Shown: in pieces, positions 25,507 to 34,173 of the stretch
Layout of the letters: the number at the start of each line of letters is the position of its first letter
Numbering within the stretch: the first letter of the stretch is position 1
DNA from: Dermatophilaceae bacterium Sec6.4
GTDB lineage: Bacteria; Actinomycetota; Actinomycetes; Actinomycetales; Dermatophilaceae
Reading direction: 5' to 3'
DNA: 64,000 nucleotides
Assembly: GCA_039636865.1 (NCBI GenBank)
Contig: CP144172.1
Span: 2,418,001-2,482,000, forward strand
Made by a program: the position numbers and the translations under genes
The notes under the pieces: model-generated
What the model was told of the DNA's origin: nothing
Database searches by the model: none
What the model saw: the letters and a program-made list of their open reading frames with translations, nothing else

Positions 25507-26345
25507 CGCGCCTGACCGCCTTCCACGCTCCGGTCGTGCAGCAGCTGCGTCACGACCACCTCCACCTGGGCGGGACCCACGAAGCGAGCGCCGTCGACGT
25601 CCAGCAATGCCACGGTCGGCCAGATCTTGCGGCCCACGTCAGGGCCGCCCGTCGCCGAGTCGTCGTCAGCGGCGTCGTACAACGCTTCGACAGCGACCCG
25701 GACGGCTGCCTCCGGGGTGAGACCCGGACGCCACAGTTTCTTCAATGCTCCGCGAGCGAAGATCGAGCCGGACCCGATGCTGTGGTGGTCACGCTCCTCG
25801 TAACACCCGCCCGTCACGTCGTAGGAGAAAATTCGACCCCGCGCGCCGGGCACGTCGTATCCGGCGAACAACGGAACGGCTGCCAGTCCCTGCATTGCCA
25901 TCGCGAGATTTCCGCGGATCATGCTCGCCAACCGATTGGCCTTGCCCTCCAGGGACAGCAGGGTGCCCTCGATCTTCTCGTAGTGCTCCAACTCCACCTG
26001 GAAGAGCCGGACCAGCTCGATAGCGATGCCGGCTGTCCCGGCGATACCCGCTGCGGAGTACTCGTCCGTGGTGAACACCTTCTGCATGGTGTGGTTGGCG
26101 ATCAGGTTGCCCATGGTGGCGCGACGGTCACCTGCGAGCAGGACACCGCCCGTGTAGGCAACAGCCAGAATCGTGGTGCCGTGTGGAGCTTCCAGAGAAC
26201 CGCCCACAGTCGGCGGGCCCACCGGACCCCGCAGTCCTGGAATCAGGTGTGGCGCGTATTCGCCGGCGAACTCGGTGAACGAGGCCGAGCCGGATCGCAG
26301 GAACGCATCGGGAAAGCCCGGTCCGGAACGATCTCCGGAAGTCAC
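25503..26345 (-). CDS. prcB: 20S proteasome beta subunit PrcB
   Basis: A 280-residue catalytic subunit made as a precursor. The propeptide is about 56 residues long. Autocleavage is expected in [12 protein letters not shown], exposing Thr57 as the N-terminal nucleophile. The conserved GDRRATMG and the [19 protein letters not shown] segment are present. It degrades proteins tagged with Pup after unfolding by ARC/Mpa. It overlaps pup upstream and prcA downstream by 4 bases each. Confidence 0.97.
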   Translation of the reverse strand: MTSGDRSGPGFPDAFLRSGSASFTEFAGEYAPHLIPGLRGPVGPPTVGGSLEAPHGTTILAVAYTGGVLLAGDRRATMGNLIANHTMQKVFTTDEYSAAGIAGTAGIAIELVRLFQVELEHYEKIEGTLLSLEGKANRLASMIRGNLAMAMQGLAAVPLFAGYDVPGARGRIFSYDVTGGCYEERDHHSIGSGSIFARGALKKLWRPGLTPEAAVRVAVEALYDAADDDSATGGPDVGRKIWPTVALLDVDGARFVGPAQVEVVVTQLLHDRSVEGGQAR

Positions 26346-26545
26346 TGGCCACCCTTCTGCACAAAACCGCGGACGAACTCCTCAGCGTTGCTCTCCAGCA
26401 CGCCGTCGATCTCAGCGAGCATGCTGTCGGTGTCCTGGTCGAGGTCCTGCTTGCCCGCCTGGGCAACAGGCGCGGTCGGCTCGGGAGCCCCGTCGTCCGG
26501 GTCCGCATCCCGACGCTGCGGGCTCTTCTGTTCCTGTCCGGCCAT
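26342..26545 (-). CDS. pup: Prokaryotic ubiquitin-like protein Pup
   Basis: A 67-residue disordered protein tag. The acidic, charged N-terminal part precedes the coiled-coil-forming helix ([28 protein letters not shown]) that binds ARC/Mpa. It ends in GGQ; the terminal glutamine must be deamidated by Dop before ligation by PafA. ATG 26545 gives the family length, and the frame continues upstream to TTG 26578. Its stop overlaps prcB by 4 bases, and dop lies 90 bases upstream on the same strand. Confidence 0.97.
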   Translation of the reverse strand: MAGQEQKSPQRRDADPDDGAPEPTAPVAQAGKQDLDQDTDSMLAEIDGVLESNAEEFVRGFVQKGGQ

Positions 26546-26635
26546 GATGGGCTCGCTTTCGCTGGAGAACCGTTTCAATCACCCTAATGTGCCCCGCTGA
26601 CACGTCGCCGGGGCCCGGATTGTTCCGGTCCTGAA

Positions 26636-28153
26636 TCACTGCGAGATTGCCAGGCCCCTCAGCAGATCCCGCGCCGACGCAGACCGCTCCATCAGGTCCC
26701 CCACATGCGCTTTGGTGCCGCGTTCCGGCTCCAGCATGGGAACCCGTTGCAGACTCGGATTGCCCGGCACGTCGAAGATGACCGAGTCCCACGAGGCAGC
26801 CACGACCTGCTCGGGAAAACGCGACATGCACTGACCCCTGAAATATGCGCGGGTGTCCTCCGGCGGGGCGTTGACCGCCCGACGTACGTCGTCCTCGCTG
26901 ACCAGGGTGTCGAAACGCCCGGCAGCAGCCATTCGGTGGAACAACCCCTTCTCGGCGCGCACGTCGGACCACTGGATGTCGATCGCCCGCAGCCGTGGGT
27001 CGGACCACTGCAGGGAGTCACGGGCGCGGAAGCCCTCCAGGGCGGCGAGTTTCGCCACCCAGTCGAGCTGACGCACACAACTCATCGGGTCCCGCTCCAG
27101 GCGGGTCAGTACCTGCTCCCACAGCGCCATCACCTCAACGGTGTCCGCGTCCAGGTCACTCCCGTAGGTCCGGTCCAGCCACGTCGAAGCCATCTGCTGA
27201 TAGATCCGCAGCAGTTCCAGGCTCGTCATACTCGTGCCGTCCGCGAGCTTGACCCTCGTGCGTAGGGTCGGATCGTGAGATATCGCCCGCAGAGTGGCGA
27301 CCGGTTGGTCCAGCGTCAGATCGCGCGTCACGGCGCCCGCCTCGATCAGCGCCAACACGAGGCTCGTGGTGCCGAATTTGAGCAGGTTGGCCACATCGCA
27401 GTGGTTGGCGTCACCGAGGATGACGTGCAGCCGCCGATACCGGTCGGCGACCGCGTGCGGCTCGTCGCGGGTGTTGATGATCGGCCGCTTGAGCGTGGTT
27501 TCCAGGCCCACCTCGACCTCGAAGAAGTCGGCACGCTGCGAGAGTTGGAAACCTGGGCGTGTCGATTCGGTACCGATCCCCACCCGACCTGAGCCGATCA
27601 TCACCTGCCGGACGACGAAAAACGGGATCAGGTGCTTGACGATGTCGGCGAACGGTGTGGAACGGCGCATCAGATAGTTCTCGTGGGTGCCGTAGGACGC
27701 GCCCTTGCCGTCCGTGTTGTTCTTGTAAAGGTTCAGCCCACTGGCCCCCGGCGGGGTCAACAACCGCACCGCCTCACGCATCACCAGCTCCCCCGCACGA
27801 TCCCAGATGACCGCGGCCCGAGGGTTGGTCACCTCAGGTGAGGAATACTCCGGATGCGCGTGATCTACGTACAACCTGGCCCCGTTGGTGAGCACCACAT
27901 TGGCCAGAGTGGGGTCCGGTTCGTCAGTCAGTTGGGATGGGTCGGCCGCCCCACGGAAAATGTCGAAGCCGCGGGCATCCCTCAGCGGCGCCTCGTCCTC
28001 GTAGTCCCAATTGGAACGGCTCGGCCGGATTCCGTAACGGCCCGCGTAAGCGGTGACCACTGCCCCGGAGAGGTTCATCGGGTTGGCCGTCGGGTCCCCC
28101 GGTACGGAGATGCCGTACTCGGTCTCGATACCCATCACCCTGCGCACTGTCAT
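26636..28153 (-). CDS. dop: Deamidase/depupylase Dop
   Basis: A 505-residue PafA paralogue that deamidates the C-terminal glutamine of Pup and also removes Pup from substrates. The N-terminal MGIETEYGIS and GARLYVDHAHPEYSSPEVTNP correspond to the nucleotide-binding core. NNTDGKGASYGTHENYLM and [18 protein letters not shown] are shared with PafA. An extra stretch between these (roughly residues 45-75) is the Dop-loop region seen in the family. ATG 28153 is chosen because homology starts at MTVRRVMGIETEYG. It is divergent from the alpha/beta hydrolase gene 70 bases away. Confidence 0.96.
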   Translation of the reverse strand: MTVRRVMGIETEYGISVPGDPTANPMNLSGAVVTAYAGRYGIRPSRSNWDYEDEAPLRDARGFDIFRGAADPSQLTDEPDPTLANVVLTNGARLYVDHAHPEYSSPEVTNPRAAVIWDRAGELVMREAVRLLTPPGASGLNLYKNNTDGKGASYGTHENYLMRRSTPFADIVKHLIPFFVVRQVMIGSGRVGIGTESTRPGFQLSQRADFFEVEVGLETTLKRPIINTRDEPHAVADRYRRLHVILGDANHCDVANLLKFGTTSLVLALIEAGAVTRDLTLDQPVATLRAISHDPTLRTRVKLADGTSMTSLELLRIYQQMASTWLDRTYGSDLDADTVEVMALWEQVLTRLERDPMSCVRQLDWVAKLAALEGFRARDSLQWSDPRLRAIDIQWSDVRAEKGLFHRMAAAGRFDTLVSEDDVRRAVNAPPEDTRAYFRGQCMSRFPEQVVAASWDSVIFDVPGNPSLQRVPMLEPERGTKAHVGDLMERSASARDLLRGLAISQ

Positions 28154-28223
28154 GACCCGACAGTAACGAGCCGAGTGCGCGGGACGGGCACCGCGAGGCG
28201 AAGGCGCGGGGGACACTGGCGTC

Positions 28224-29240
28224 ATGACCGCATCCCCTGCATCTCAAGACGCTGCATCTCAAGAACAACCCAGCCTCGCAGCGCGCTGGACCGCCTCCTC
28301 CGGCATGCCGCTACGCACCCGGGTGCTCGGACTCGGCCTGGCCTTGCGTAACCGCACCCCGATGGCTGAGCTGAGTGCCACCGAGTTGGACAAGCGCCGT
28401 TCACTGACACCGCCGGCCAAAGGCCCGGCAGCCTGGGTGACCGGGCGCGTGGCGCCTGACGTCTCGATCTCCACCCAGGCGATGCCGACCAGAGGCGGGG
28501 GCTCCATCCCGCTGCGGATACTCCGCAGCCCGGCCAGCTCGGACCGGGTACTGCTCTGGCTGCACGGCGGCGGATGGACCCTCGGCCGCCCGCGTGACTA
28601 CGACGCCCTGACCAGCTTCATCGCCGCTGAGACGGGGTGCATCGTTGTGGTTCCCGACTACCGTCTGGCACCGGAGCACAAAGCCCCCGCAGCAGTGCAT
28701 GACTGTCTGGATGCGCTGGACTGGATCGCCGGCGGAGGTGTCGCACACTGGGTCGGTGCCCACCCCCGAATCATCGTCGGAGGGGACAGCGCGGGCGGAA
28801 ACCTCGCTGCCCTGGCCGCGCTGTACGCCCGCGACAACGACATGCAGTTGTCCGGGCAGCTGCTGAGCTATCCCGCGACCGATCTCGACGCGGAACGCCC
28901 CTACCGCAACGCACCGATGCTCAGTGGAGCCGACATGGATGCCTTCGAGGATTTCTACCTGTCCGGTTCGGGCCTCAGCGGCAAGGACCCTGCCATCTCC
29001 CCCATCTACGCCGCCAATCACCATGACCTTGCCCCCGCCCTGGTTCAGACCGCCGAGCTGGACCCGTTACGACCGGAAGGCGCGCGGTACGCGGAACTGC
29101 TGGAGACATCAGCGGTGCCTACGCGCTACACCTGCTACCGCGGTGCACCCCACGGATTTCTCAGCATGCCGGGCGCCACCCACGTGGGATATCAGGCACG
29201 TTGGGAACTCGTCGACACCATGCAGGGCTGGTGGCGCTGA
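28224..29240 (+). CDS. Alpha/beta hydrolase, hormone-sensitive-lipase type
   Basis: A 338-residue esterase-like protein. The oxyanion-hole motif HGGGW (LLWLHGGGWTLG), the nucleophile elbow GDSAGG, and the late Asp/His region (ELDPLRPEG ... GAPHGF) match the HSL family of the alpha/beta hydrolase fold. There is no signal peptide. Physiological esters are not predictable from sequence. The first codons contain a short direct repeat (GCATCTCAAGA twice near 28238-28263). It begins the accessory segment lying between dop and arc. Confidence 0.88.
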   Translation: MTASPASQDAASQEQPSLAARWTASSGMPLRTRVLGLGLALRNRTPMAELSATELDKRRSLTPPAKGPAAWVTGRVAPDVSISTQAMPTRGGGSIPLRILRSPASSDRVLLWLHGGGWTLGRPRDYDALTSFIAAETGCIVVVPDYRLAPEHKAPAAVHDCLDALDWIAGGGVAHWVGAHPRIIVGGDSAGGNLAALAALYARDNDMQLSGQLLSYPATDLDAERPYRNAPMLSGADMDAFEDFYLSGSGLSGKDPAISPIYAANHHDLAPALVQTAELDPLRPEGARYAELLETSAVPTRYTCYRGAPHGFLSMPGATHVGYQARWELVDTMQGWWR

Positions 29241-29379
29241 GCGCCCACCAGCATTGGAACCAACCCGCAGCCTCGAGACGTTGACGATGTAACCTGGAAG
29301 ACAGCAGGAACTACGTACCGACTCTGTTGGGGTCACGTGCCCCACGCGATGTGTGGTTCTGACTGAAGAGGTGGTCAGT

Positions 29380-29877
29380 ATGGCTGCTATAGGCCTTCTA
29401 CTCGTTCTCGTCGGGCTCACCCTGCTCGTGATTGAAGCCCATGTCACCGCCTTCGGCATCTTCGGTGCTGCTGGTGTCGTGGCAACCGCGGGTGGCTTCG
29501 GGTTGATCATCGATGGTGCGGGGGCATCGCTCGGCACATCCATCGCGGTAGCCGTTGCCCTCCTGCTCATCGGCGGCGTGACTCTTGTCGTCGCGGCGCG
29601 CAAGGTGATCGCCGCTCGACGACAGGAAGTACAGGCCGGCCCGGAACATCTCGCCGGACAGTGCGGACTCGTTCGTAGCTGGGACGGCGAAGAAGGGCAG
29701 ATCTACGCAGACGGCGCGCTCTGGGGCGCGCGTACCAGTTTCGGCTGGGAAGACCCAGCCCCACAACCTGGCGAAGCGGTCATCGTCAACCAACTCGACG
29801 GACTCACCGTGTCTGTCCGTCGTCTACACACATGGGAGATGGAGCCGGTATGGAAGCCGTCGGAATTGTCGTTGTAG
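29380..29877 (+). CDS. NfeD-like membrane protein
   Basis: 165 residues with three hydrophobic helices (about 2-23, 25-44 and 50-70) and a C-terminal OB-fold-like soluble domain from about residue 85 ([45 protein letters not shown]). NfeD-type proteins pair with stomatin/slipin proteins in membrane microdomains. Consistent with that, the slipin gene starts 28 bases before this stop codon. ATG 29380 is preferred over 29353 because it directly precedes the first helix. Confidence 0.85.
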   Translation: MAAIGLLLVLVGLTLLVIEAHVTAFGIFGAAGVVATAGGFGLIIDGAGASLGTSIAVAVALLLIGGVTLVVAARKVIAARRQEVQAGPEHLAGQCGLVRSWDGEEGQIYADGALWGARTSFGWEDPAPQPGEAVIVNQLDGLTVSVRRLHTWEMEPVWKPSELSL

Positions 29878-30761
29878 TTGTCATCCTGCTCATTGCCGCA
29901 CTACTGAGTTCATCCGTTCGAGTGCTGCGCGAGTACGAGCGCGGCGTGGTGTTCCGGTTGGGCCGTCTGGTCAAATTGAAGGATCCGGGACTCGTCCTAC
30001 TGATCCCGATCGTGGACCGGATGGAACGCGTCGGAATGCGTACCGTCACGCTCAACGTGCCCGCTCAGGACGTGATCACCAGAGACAACGTGCCGGTACG
30101 CGTCACCGCCGTCACCTACTTCCGGGTGGTCGACGCCAACAGGTCGATCGTCGAGGTGGAGAACTACCTCGCAGCGACCAGCCAGATCGCTCAAACCTCA
30201 CTGCGTGCAGTCCTTGGTAAGGCCGAGCTCGACACGTTGCTGTCCGAGCGGGAGCGGTTGAACGCAGATCTGCAGAAGGTCATCGACCAGCAGACCGAGC
30301 CGTGGGGCATCAAGGTCCTGATCGTGGAGATCAAGGACGTTGAGATCCCCGGCAGCATGCAACGCGCCATTGCTCGTCAGGCGGAGGCCGAGCGCGAACG
30401 TCGTGCGAAGGTCATCAACGCTGAAGGTGAGTTCCAGGCATCTGCCAAGCTCGCTGAGGCAGCCGACGTCATGAGTACCAACCCGGCAACACTGCAGTTG
30501 CGCTATCTGCAGACGCTGCTCGAGATCGGCAGCAACAACAGCAACTCGGTGGTCATTCCGCTGCCCATCGACCTCCTCCAGGGCGTCATGAGCGGTATGA
30601 GTGGCGCGAAGCCAAGCGCTGACATCTCCAACAAGGTGGCGGAGGCCAAGCAGGCCGCCGACGCCCTGCTCGCAGAGTCACGTAAGGGAGATTCTGAGCC
30701 TGCGGTGATCGAGGCTGCGGCACCAGTCGACGAGATGGAGCAGGTGGGAAGTCCCAGCTAA
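29850..30761 (+). CDS. Slipin/stomatin-type SPFH protein
   Basis: A 303-residue membrane scaffold protein. The N-terminal helix [16 protein letters not shown] is followed by the SPFH/PHB domain ([16 protein letters not shown] ... [19 protein letters not shown]), a charged coiled-coil region ([24 protein letters not shown]) and an acidic tail. Such proteins organise membrane domains and, with NfeD, handle membrane stress. GGAG lies 6 bases before ATG 29850. It overlaps nfeD by 28 bases, which implies co-expression. A clear terminator follows 16 bases after the stop. Confidence 0.93.
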   Translation: MEAVGIVVVVVILLIAALLSSSVRVLREYERGVVFRLGRLVKLKDPGLVLLIPIVDRMERVGMRTVTLNVPAQDVITRDNVPVRVTAVTYFRVVDANRSIVEVENYLAATSQIAQTSLRAVLGKAELDTLLSERERLNADLQKVIDQQTEPWGIKVLIVEIKDVEIPGSMQRAIARQAEAERERRAKVINAEGEFQASAKLAEAADVMSTNPATLQLRYLQTLLEIGSNNSNSVVIPLPIDLLQGVMSGMSGAKPSADISNKVAEAKQAADALLAESRKGDSEPAVIEAAAPVDEMEQVGSPS

Positions 30762-30777
30762 GCAATCTCAGCACGAC

Positions 30778-30822
30778 AAACGACCTCCCTCACTGGTCAA
30801 TCCACAGAGAGGGAGGTCGTTT
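30778..30822 (+). terminator. Intrinsic terminator of the nfeD-slipin operon
   Basis: AAACGACCTCCCTC (30778-30791) pairs perfectly with GAGGGAGGTCGTTT (30809-30822) around a 17-base loop, ending in a short T-run. It lies 16 bases past the slipin stop. The symmetric A/T ends allow bidirectional function, which would also serve the minus-strand secreted-protein gene that ends at 30929. Confidence 0.85.
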
Positions 30823-30928
30823 CATGTTCTGGCGCAGGTCTGTGTCGGTTGCTGCGAGGCAAACAAACCCGCCCGCTGGAAGTGTCGTAGCAGGGTTGTC
30901 GTCGGTGATTTGCCACGTCAGGGCTGGC

Positions 30929-31456
30929 TCAGCCGGGGACCGTGTACGTCGCCACCTTTGTGTCGGATGTTGCGTTCGAGCCAGTCGCTTTCACGGTGAG
31001 GCTACGGACGCCGGGAGAGCTGTCGGTCAGCGCTACCTGGAAGTCGAGGGTTGAGGTAGTTCCGCCCGGGGCGGCGGTCCCAGTCCAGGTGAAGGTGTAC
31101 GTCAGCAATCCGCCCGCAGAGACCGGTGCTGACGCAGTCCAGCCCGAGCCGGTCACAGACGTCGCAGCGACTGCGGTGACCTGATTGGCCGAGAATGCAG
31201 CGGTTGCAATAACTGATGTCAAGGTCGCGGACACTGCGGGGTACGGCGCGTAATACTGGTTCTGCACAGAGAATTGAGTGCGAAGACCGATCGTTTTACC
31301 CGCTGTCGACACGCCATTCATGTTCAGGCCGGTGATCAACAGTTGAGCTGGCCGATCTGTCGACGACGCTGAGGCGCTGGGCAGTACCGCTGCTGTGGCG
31401 ATAACCGGCACGGTCCAGGCCCCCGCACGGACCACCGTCCTTCGTGTGTGTTCCAT
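30929..31456 (-). CDS. Tat-type secreted protein of unknown function, next to heliorhodopsin
   Basis: A 175-residue exported protein. The signal peptide has Arg-Arg (EHTRRTVVRAGAWTVPVIA) and ends near ASAS about residue 31, consistent with Tat export. The mature part of about 144 residues is Thr/Ser/Ala/Val-rich and predicted mostly beta strand by its alternating pattern (LLTYTFTWTGTAAPGG, LDFQVALTDSSPG), like an immunoglobulin-type sandwich. It has no cysteines, no membrane anchor and no recognised catalytic motif. A strong CAGGAGG precedes the ATG. It starts 63 bases after the heliorhodopsin stop on the same strand and is likely co-transcribed with it. Confidence 0.8.
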   Translation of the reverse strand: MEHTRRTVVRAGAWTVPVIATAAVLPSASASSTDRPAQLLITGLNMNGVSTAGKTIGLRTQFSVQNQYYAPYPAVSATLTSVIATAAFSANQVTAVAATSVTGSGWTASAPVSAGGLLTYTFTWTGTAAPGGTTSTLDFQVALTDSSPGVRSLTVKATGSNATSDTKVATYTVPG

Positions 31457-31519
31457 GAGAACCTCCTGATTGCCGAATCAACTACCGGGAGGATTAGAAC
31501 ACAGTCCCCCACCCTGCCG

Positions 31520-32314
31520 TCAGCCGGCGAGTGAGCCACCGAAGATCTGCCAGGCGAGCAACGACTTCGCAATCAGGCTGAGCACCAGGTAGACCTTCTC
31601 GCCGTACGCGTAGTCCTTCCACTTTCCGATCCCGCGGTACTGCAGCCACTGGTTCAGGCCGAACGTGAAGAACAGGATGAGCAATGACGCGTAGATACCG
31701 ATAACGAAGCCAGGCACAGTCTTGGACCCGACGAGGTTCACGGTGATTGCAACCCATGGTGCGATCCCGGCCAGGGTGCCGAACCAGAACGGCATCATGG
31801 TGGTCTCGGTCCGGCCGGGCGGGTTCATCCGCTCCTGCAGCCAGCCGAAGAGAATCATCGCAACGTTGGCTCCGATGACGGCGATCACCGTCGAGATGTT
31901 TGTCAGGCCGAAGTAGAAACCGATCAGCACCAACATGACCGTTGCACTGAACGAGTACTCGATCCAACGGAACCGGTTGATTCCGCGCTTGAGGTCGGCT
32001 TCGTAGATGGAGCGGCCGACGGTGGCTGTGAGCAGGTGATCGAGAGCTGCGAGGAACAAGAAGACGGCGATCGCCGGTCCTACAGCGACGTCGAATAACT
32101 TGCTAGCCGCGGGCGCGGCGCTGCCGGGTGGGCCCGTCGGGAAGGTCGATGTCACCGGGATCGAGAAACTGGTGGCCAACACGAGGACAGCGATGGCTTG
32201 CGCTCCGTGCAGCACCGTCAGGCCGAAGTTCCATCGACGTAGCCCAGCGAGTCGCTCAGTGGTCACCCCCGTGGCTTCCTGCTGGGAATCAACGGATGTG
32301 TTACCAGATGTCAT
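31520..32314 (-). CDS. Heliorhodopsin
   Basis: A 264-residue seven-helix retinal protein of the heliorhodopsin family. The seventh helix VLSLIAKSLLAWQIF holds the retinal-binding Lys250. Helix 3 holds the counterion Glu119 in RWIEYSFSATVM. His36 (VLHGAQAI) and His93 (LDHLL) match the two family histidines. The loop motifs NRFRW, LQYRGIGKWKDYAYGEKVY and GIAPWVAI are family-specific and separate it from type I rhodopsins. Members absorb green light with a slow photocycle, are not ion pumps in general, and have an inverted topology with the N-terminus inside. ATG 32314 has GAAGGTGGG upstream; GTG 32326 would add four residues. No retinal-synthesis gene is in the window. Confidence 0.93.
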   Translation of the reverse strand: MTSGNTSVDSQQEATGVTTERLAGLRRWNFGLTVLHGAQAIAVLVLATSFSIPVTSTFPTGPPGSAAPAASKLFDVAVGPAIAVFLFLAALDHLLTATVGRSIYEADLKRGINRFRWIEYSFSATVMLVLIGFYFGLTNISTVIAVIGANVAMILFGWLQERMNPPGRTETTMMPFWFGTLAGIAPWVAITVNLVGSKTVPGFVIGIYASLLILFFTFGLNQWLQYRGIGKWKDYAYGEKVYLVLSLIAKSLLAWQIFGGSLAG

Positions 32315-32475
32315 GGAACAGCCCACCTTCGGAACGTGGATGGAAAGCCCTGAGGGCCTCGGATTCGTTCAGCTCATCTTCGCAGGCGCCGGCCGATCGC
32401 ACCGCATTCGCTACCGCAGCCAGCCGCAGGCGAGGCGACCACGTCGAGCGACGAACTGGGCGGGTGGCACCGGCG

Positions 32476-33936
32476 TCAGGCGGCACTGGGGTGGCCGGCC
32501 ATCTTGGGCATCAGGCCGGGGGTCAGGTCCCAGGTGACTCCGGTCGCAGTCACGTCAGCCATCAGCAGGTCACGATGCACGATGGTGTGGTGTCTTGCGC
32601 AGAGCAGAGCTGCATTGGAACGGGTGGTCTCGCCACCGCACCACCACGGAATCACGTGATGTGCATCGCACCAGTCCGGTGGCCGATCGCAATCGGGGAA
32701 GGTGCAGCCCTGATCTCGGTGAATGATCGCTGCGCGTAATGCTCCGGTGAAGAGTCTCTTTGCCCGCCCGACGTCCAACGGTTCGGATGCCCCTCCGAGA
32801 ACCATGGGGATCAGGTCCGCATCGCACGCGAGCCGCCGCAACGTACCGGCGTCGAGCAACTGCCCGTCGCTCGTACGCCCAATGCCGGGCAGGTAGGTCG
32901 GGTCGGTGGGGTGCCCCGCCTCGTCCAGGTGACCGGTGCCCTGCAGGCCGACAACCAGAGTGTTGTAGTCGAGGGTCACTACGAGCTTCGCGTTTCCGCC
33001 GATCTCCCCGACCGGTCGGGATGCGGTGCCGTCAAGTACGTCGAAGGCGGTTTCGACGAGGCGCATGAGTCCATCAGCCCGTCGTTTCCCCGGGGTCCGA
33101 ACGTCATGATCAGCCGCTGCGCTACCGGTCTCCAGCATCGAGTGCGCCTCGTCAACGATCGAGTCGGCCTCATCAACGTCGGATCCAGGTGTGCCATCCG
33201 GGCAGAGCTGCGGCACAGGCGCGGACAGGAACTGCAACGCGTGTTTGACGGTCGCGGCGTGCCCGCCGGACAGGTCGGCTTCGAATCGGATCAGCCCGCA
33301 GGGCAGGTCGTACCAGCGCACCGATTCGCACCGCTGCTGGACCTCTTCGTCGCGCACCTGCTGCTCGGGAGCGAACTGGCCGATGATTCGAGTCGATAAC
33401 TCTTTCAACGCCCTCGATCCGAATCTGGTCAGGCTCAGGTAGTGCAACATCATCTCGTCGCGGTCGGCGCCTGAGAGTTGTTTACACACGCGTGGCACCT
33501 CCCGCAATGCAATCGCTGCGGCGTGAACCGACGCGGTCCCAGCGGCCAGTGATTCAGCGACGGTGTGGTTGCGGGGGTTGGCGCAATCACGACCGACGAC
33601 ACCTACCCGATGCACCACGGTGGGATCGACCGCACGCGCGTACTGGGCAACCCACCCGGGTGCGCCGGTTGCCGTCGACTCCGCGACTGTCCCACGATCG
33701 AGTGCATCGGCCGTGGCCAGCGCAGCCACGTTCTCTGCGCGCCCCATGATCCGCAGCAGCGAACCCACCAGGTGCCCCAGGGCAACCTCGTCCAGTTGAT
33801 GCAGAGCACCCGGCAATTCATGGAGGCCGGTTTCGAATTGATCAACCAGCTCTACCAATTGGGCACCTACCCCCGGTGCCGCGGACATGATCAGCGGGGG
33901 CGTAGTGACATCGCTATCGAAAGTTGAGTGGCTCAT
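32476..33936 (-). CDS. DUF222/13E12-type HNH endonuclease domain protein
   Basis: A 486-residue protein of the actinobacterial 13E12 repeat family. The helical DUF222 region spans about residues 25-330. A C-terminal HNH domain carries zinc-binding CTFPDCDRPPDWCDAHHVIPW and ARHHTIVH, with the HH and the asparagine of RSNAALLC as expected. The biological role is unknown; many copies occur per genome and they are often found near mobile or variable regions. Here it sits just upstream of heliorhodopsin on the same strand (161 bases between) and borders a decayed patch on its other side. Confidence 0.9.
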   Translation of the reverse strand: MSHSTFDSDVTTPPLIMSAAPGVGAQLVELVDQFETGLHELPGALHQLDEVALGHLVGSLLRIMGRAENVAALATADALDRGTVAESTATGAPGWVAQYARAVDPTVVHRVGVVGRDCANPRNHTVAESLAAGTASVHAAAIALREVPRVCKQLSGADRDEMMLHYLSLTRFGSRALKELSTRIIGQFAPEQQVRDEEVQQRCESVRWYDLPCGLIRFEADLSGGHAATVKHALQFLSAPVPQLCPDGTPGSDVDEADSIVDEAHSMLETGSAAADHDVRTPGKRRADGLMRLVETAFDVLDGTASRPVGEIGGNAKLVVTLDYNTLVVGLQGTGHLDEAGHPTDPTYLPGIGRTSDGQLLDAGTLRRLACDADLIPMVLGGASEPLDVGRAKRLFTGALRAAIIHRDQGCTFPDCDRPPDWCDAHHVIPWWCGGETTRSNAALLCARHHTIVHRDLLMADVTATGVTWDLTPGLMPKMAGHPSAA

Positions 33937-34058
33937 CTTCGCCCCTTTCCGCGATTCGAGGAATTCGAACTGATGTATTCATCGTACGCCTGTCCGATTA
34001 CTCGCACAAGGGGCACGGAGCACGAATTCGATTGCAGTAGAGACTTATTGCACGATAG

Positions 34059-34154
34059 TTATCCACATCCCCCAGGTATTGCGGGCAGAAACTGGATCAA
34101 AGTCGACTTATCCACAGACATTCATCGGTGGCTTGCCATATCTGCCTATCCACC
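34059..34154 (+). promoter_or_regulatory. Cluster of DnaA-box-like sites in an AT-richer dip
   Basis: TTATCCACA, the exact DnaA-box consensus, occurs at 34059-34067 and again at 34108-34116 in the same orientation. A one-sided variant, CTATCCACC, is at 34146-34154. Spacings are 49 and 38 bases. The surrounding 33960-34200 is visibly poorer in GC than the rest of the window. No gene is present here. Possible roles are a DnaA titration site or the trace of a plasmid-type origin; chance is not excluded. Confidence 0.5.
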
Positions 34155-34173
34155 CACGAAATGGACCTATTTC

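Noticed and set aside
31520..32314. Type I proton-pumping rhodopsin
   Set aside because: Helix 3 carries the heliorhodopsin counterion context RWIEYSFSA rather than the DTE/DTD-type motif, and the GKWKDYAYGE loop is heliorhodopsin-specific.
34059..34154. Chromosomal origin of replication
   Set aside because: Only two exact DnaA boxes and one variant are present, with no dnaA, dnaN or gyr genes; oriC normally has many more boxes in that context.
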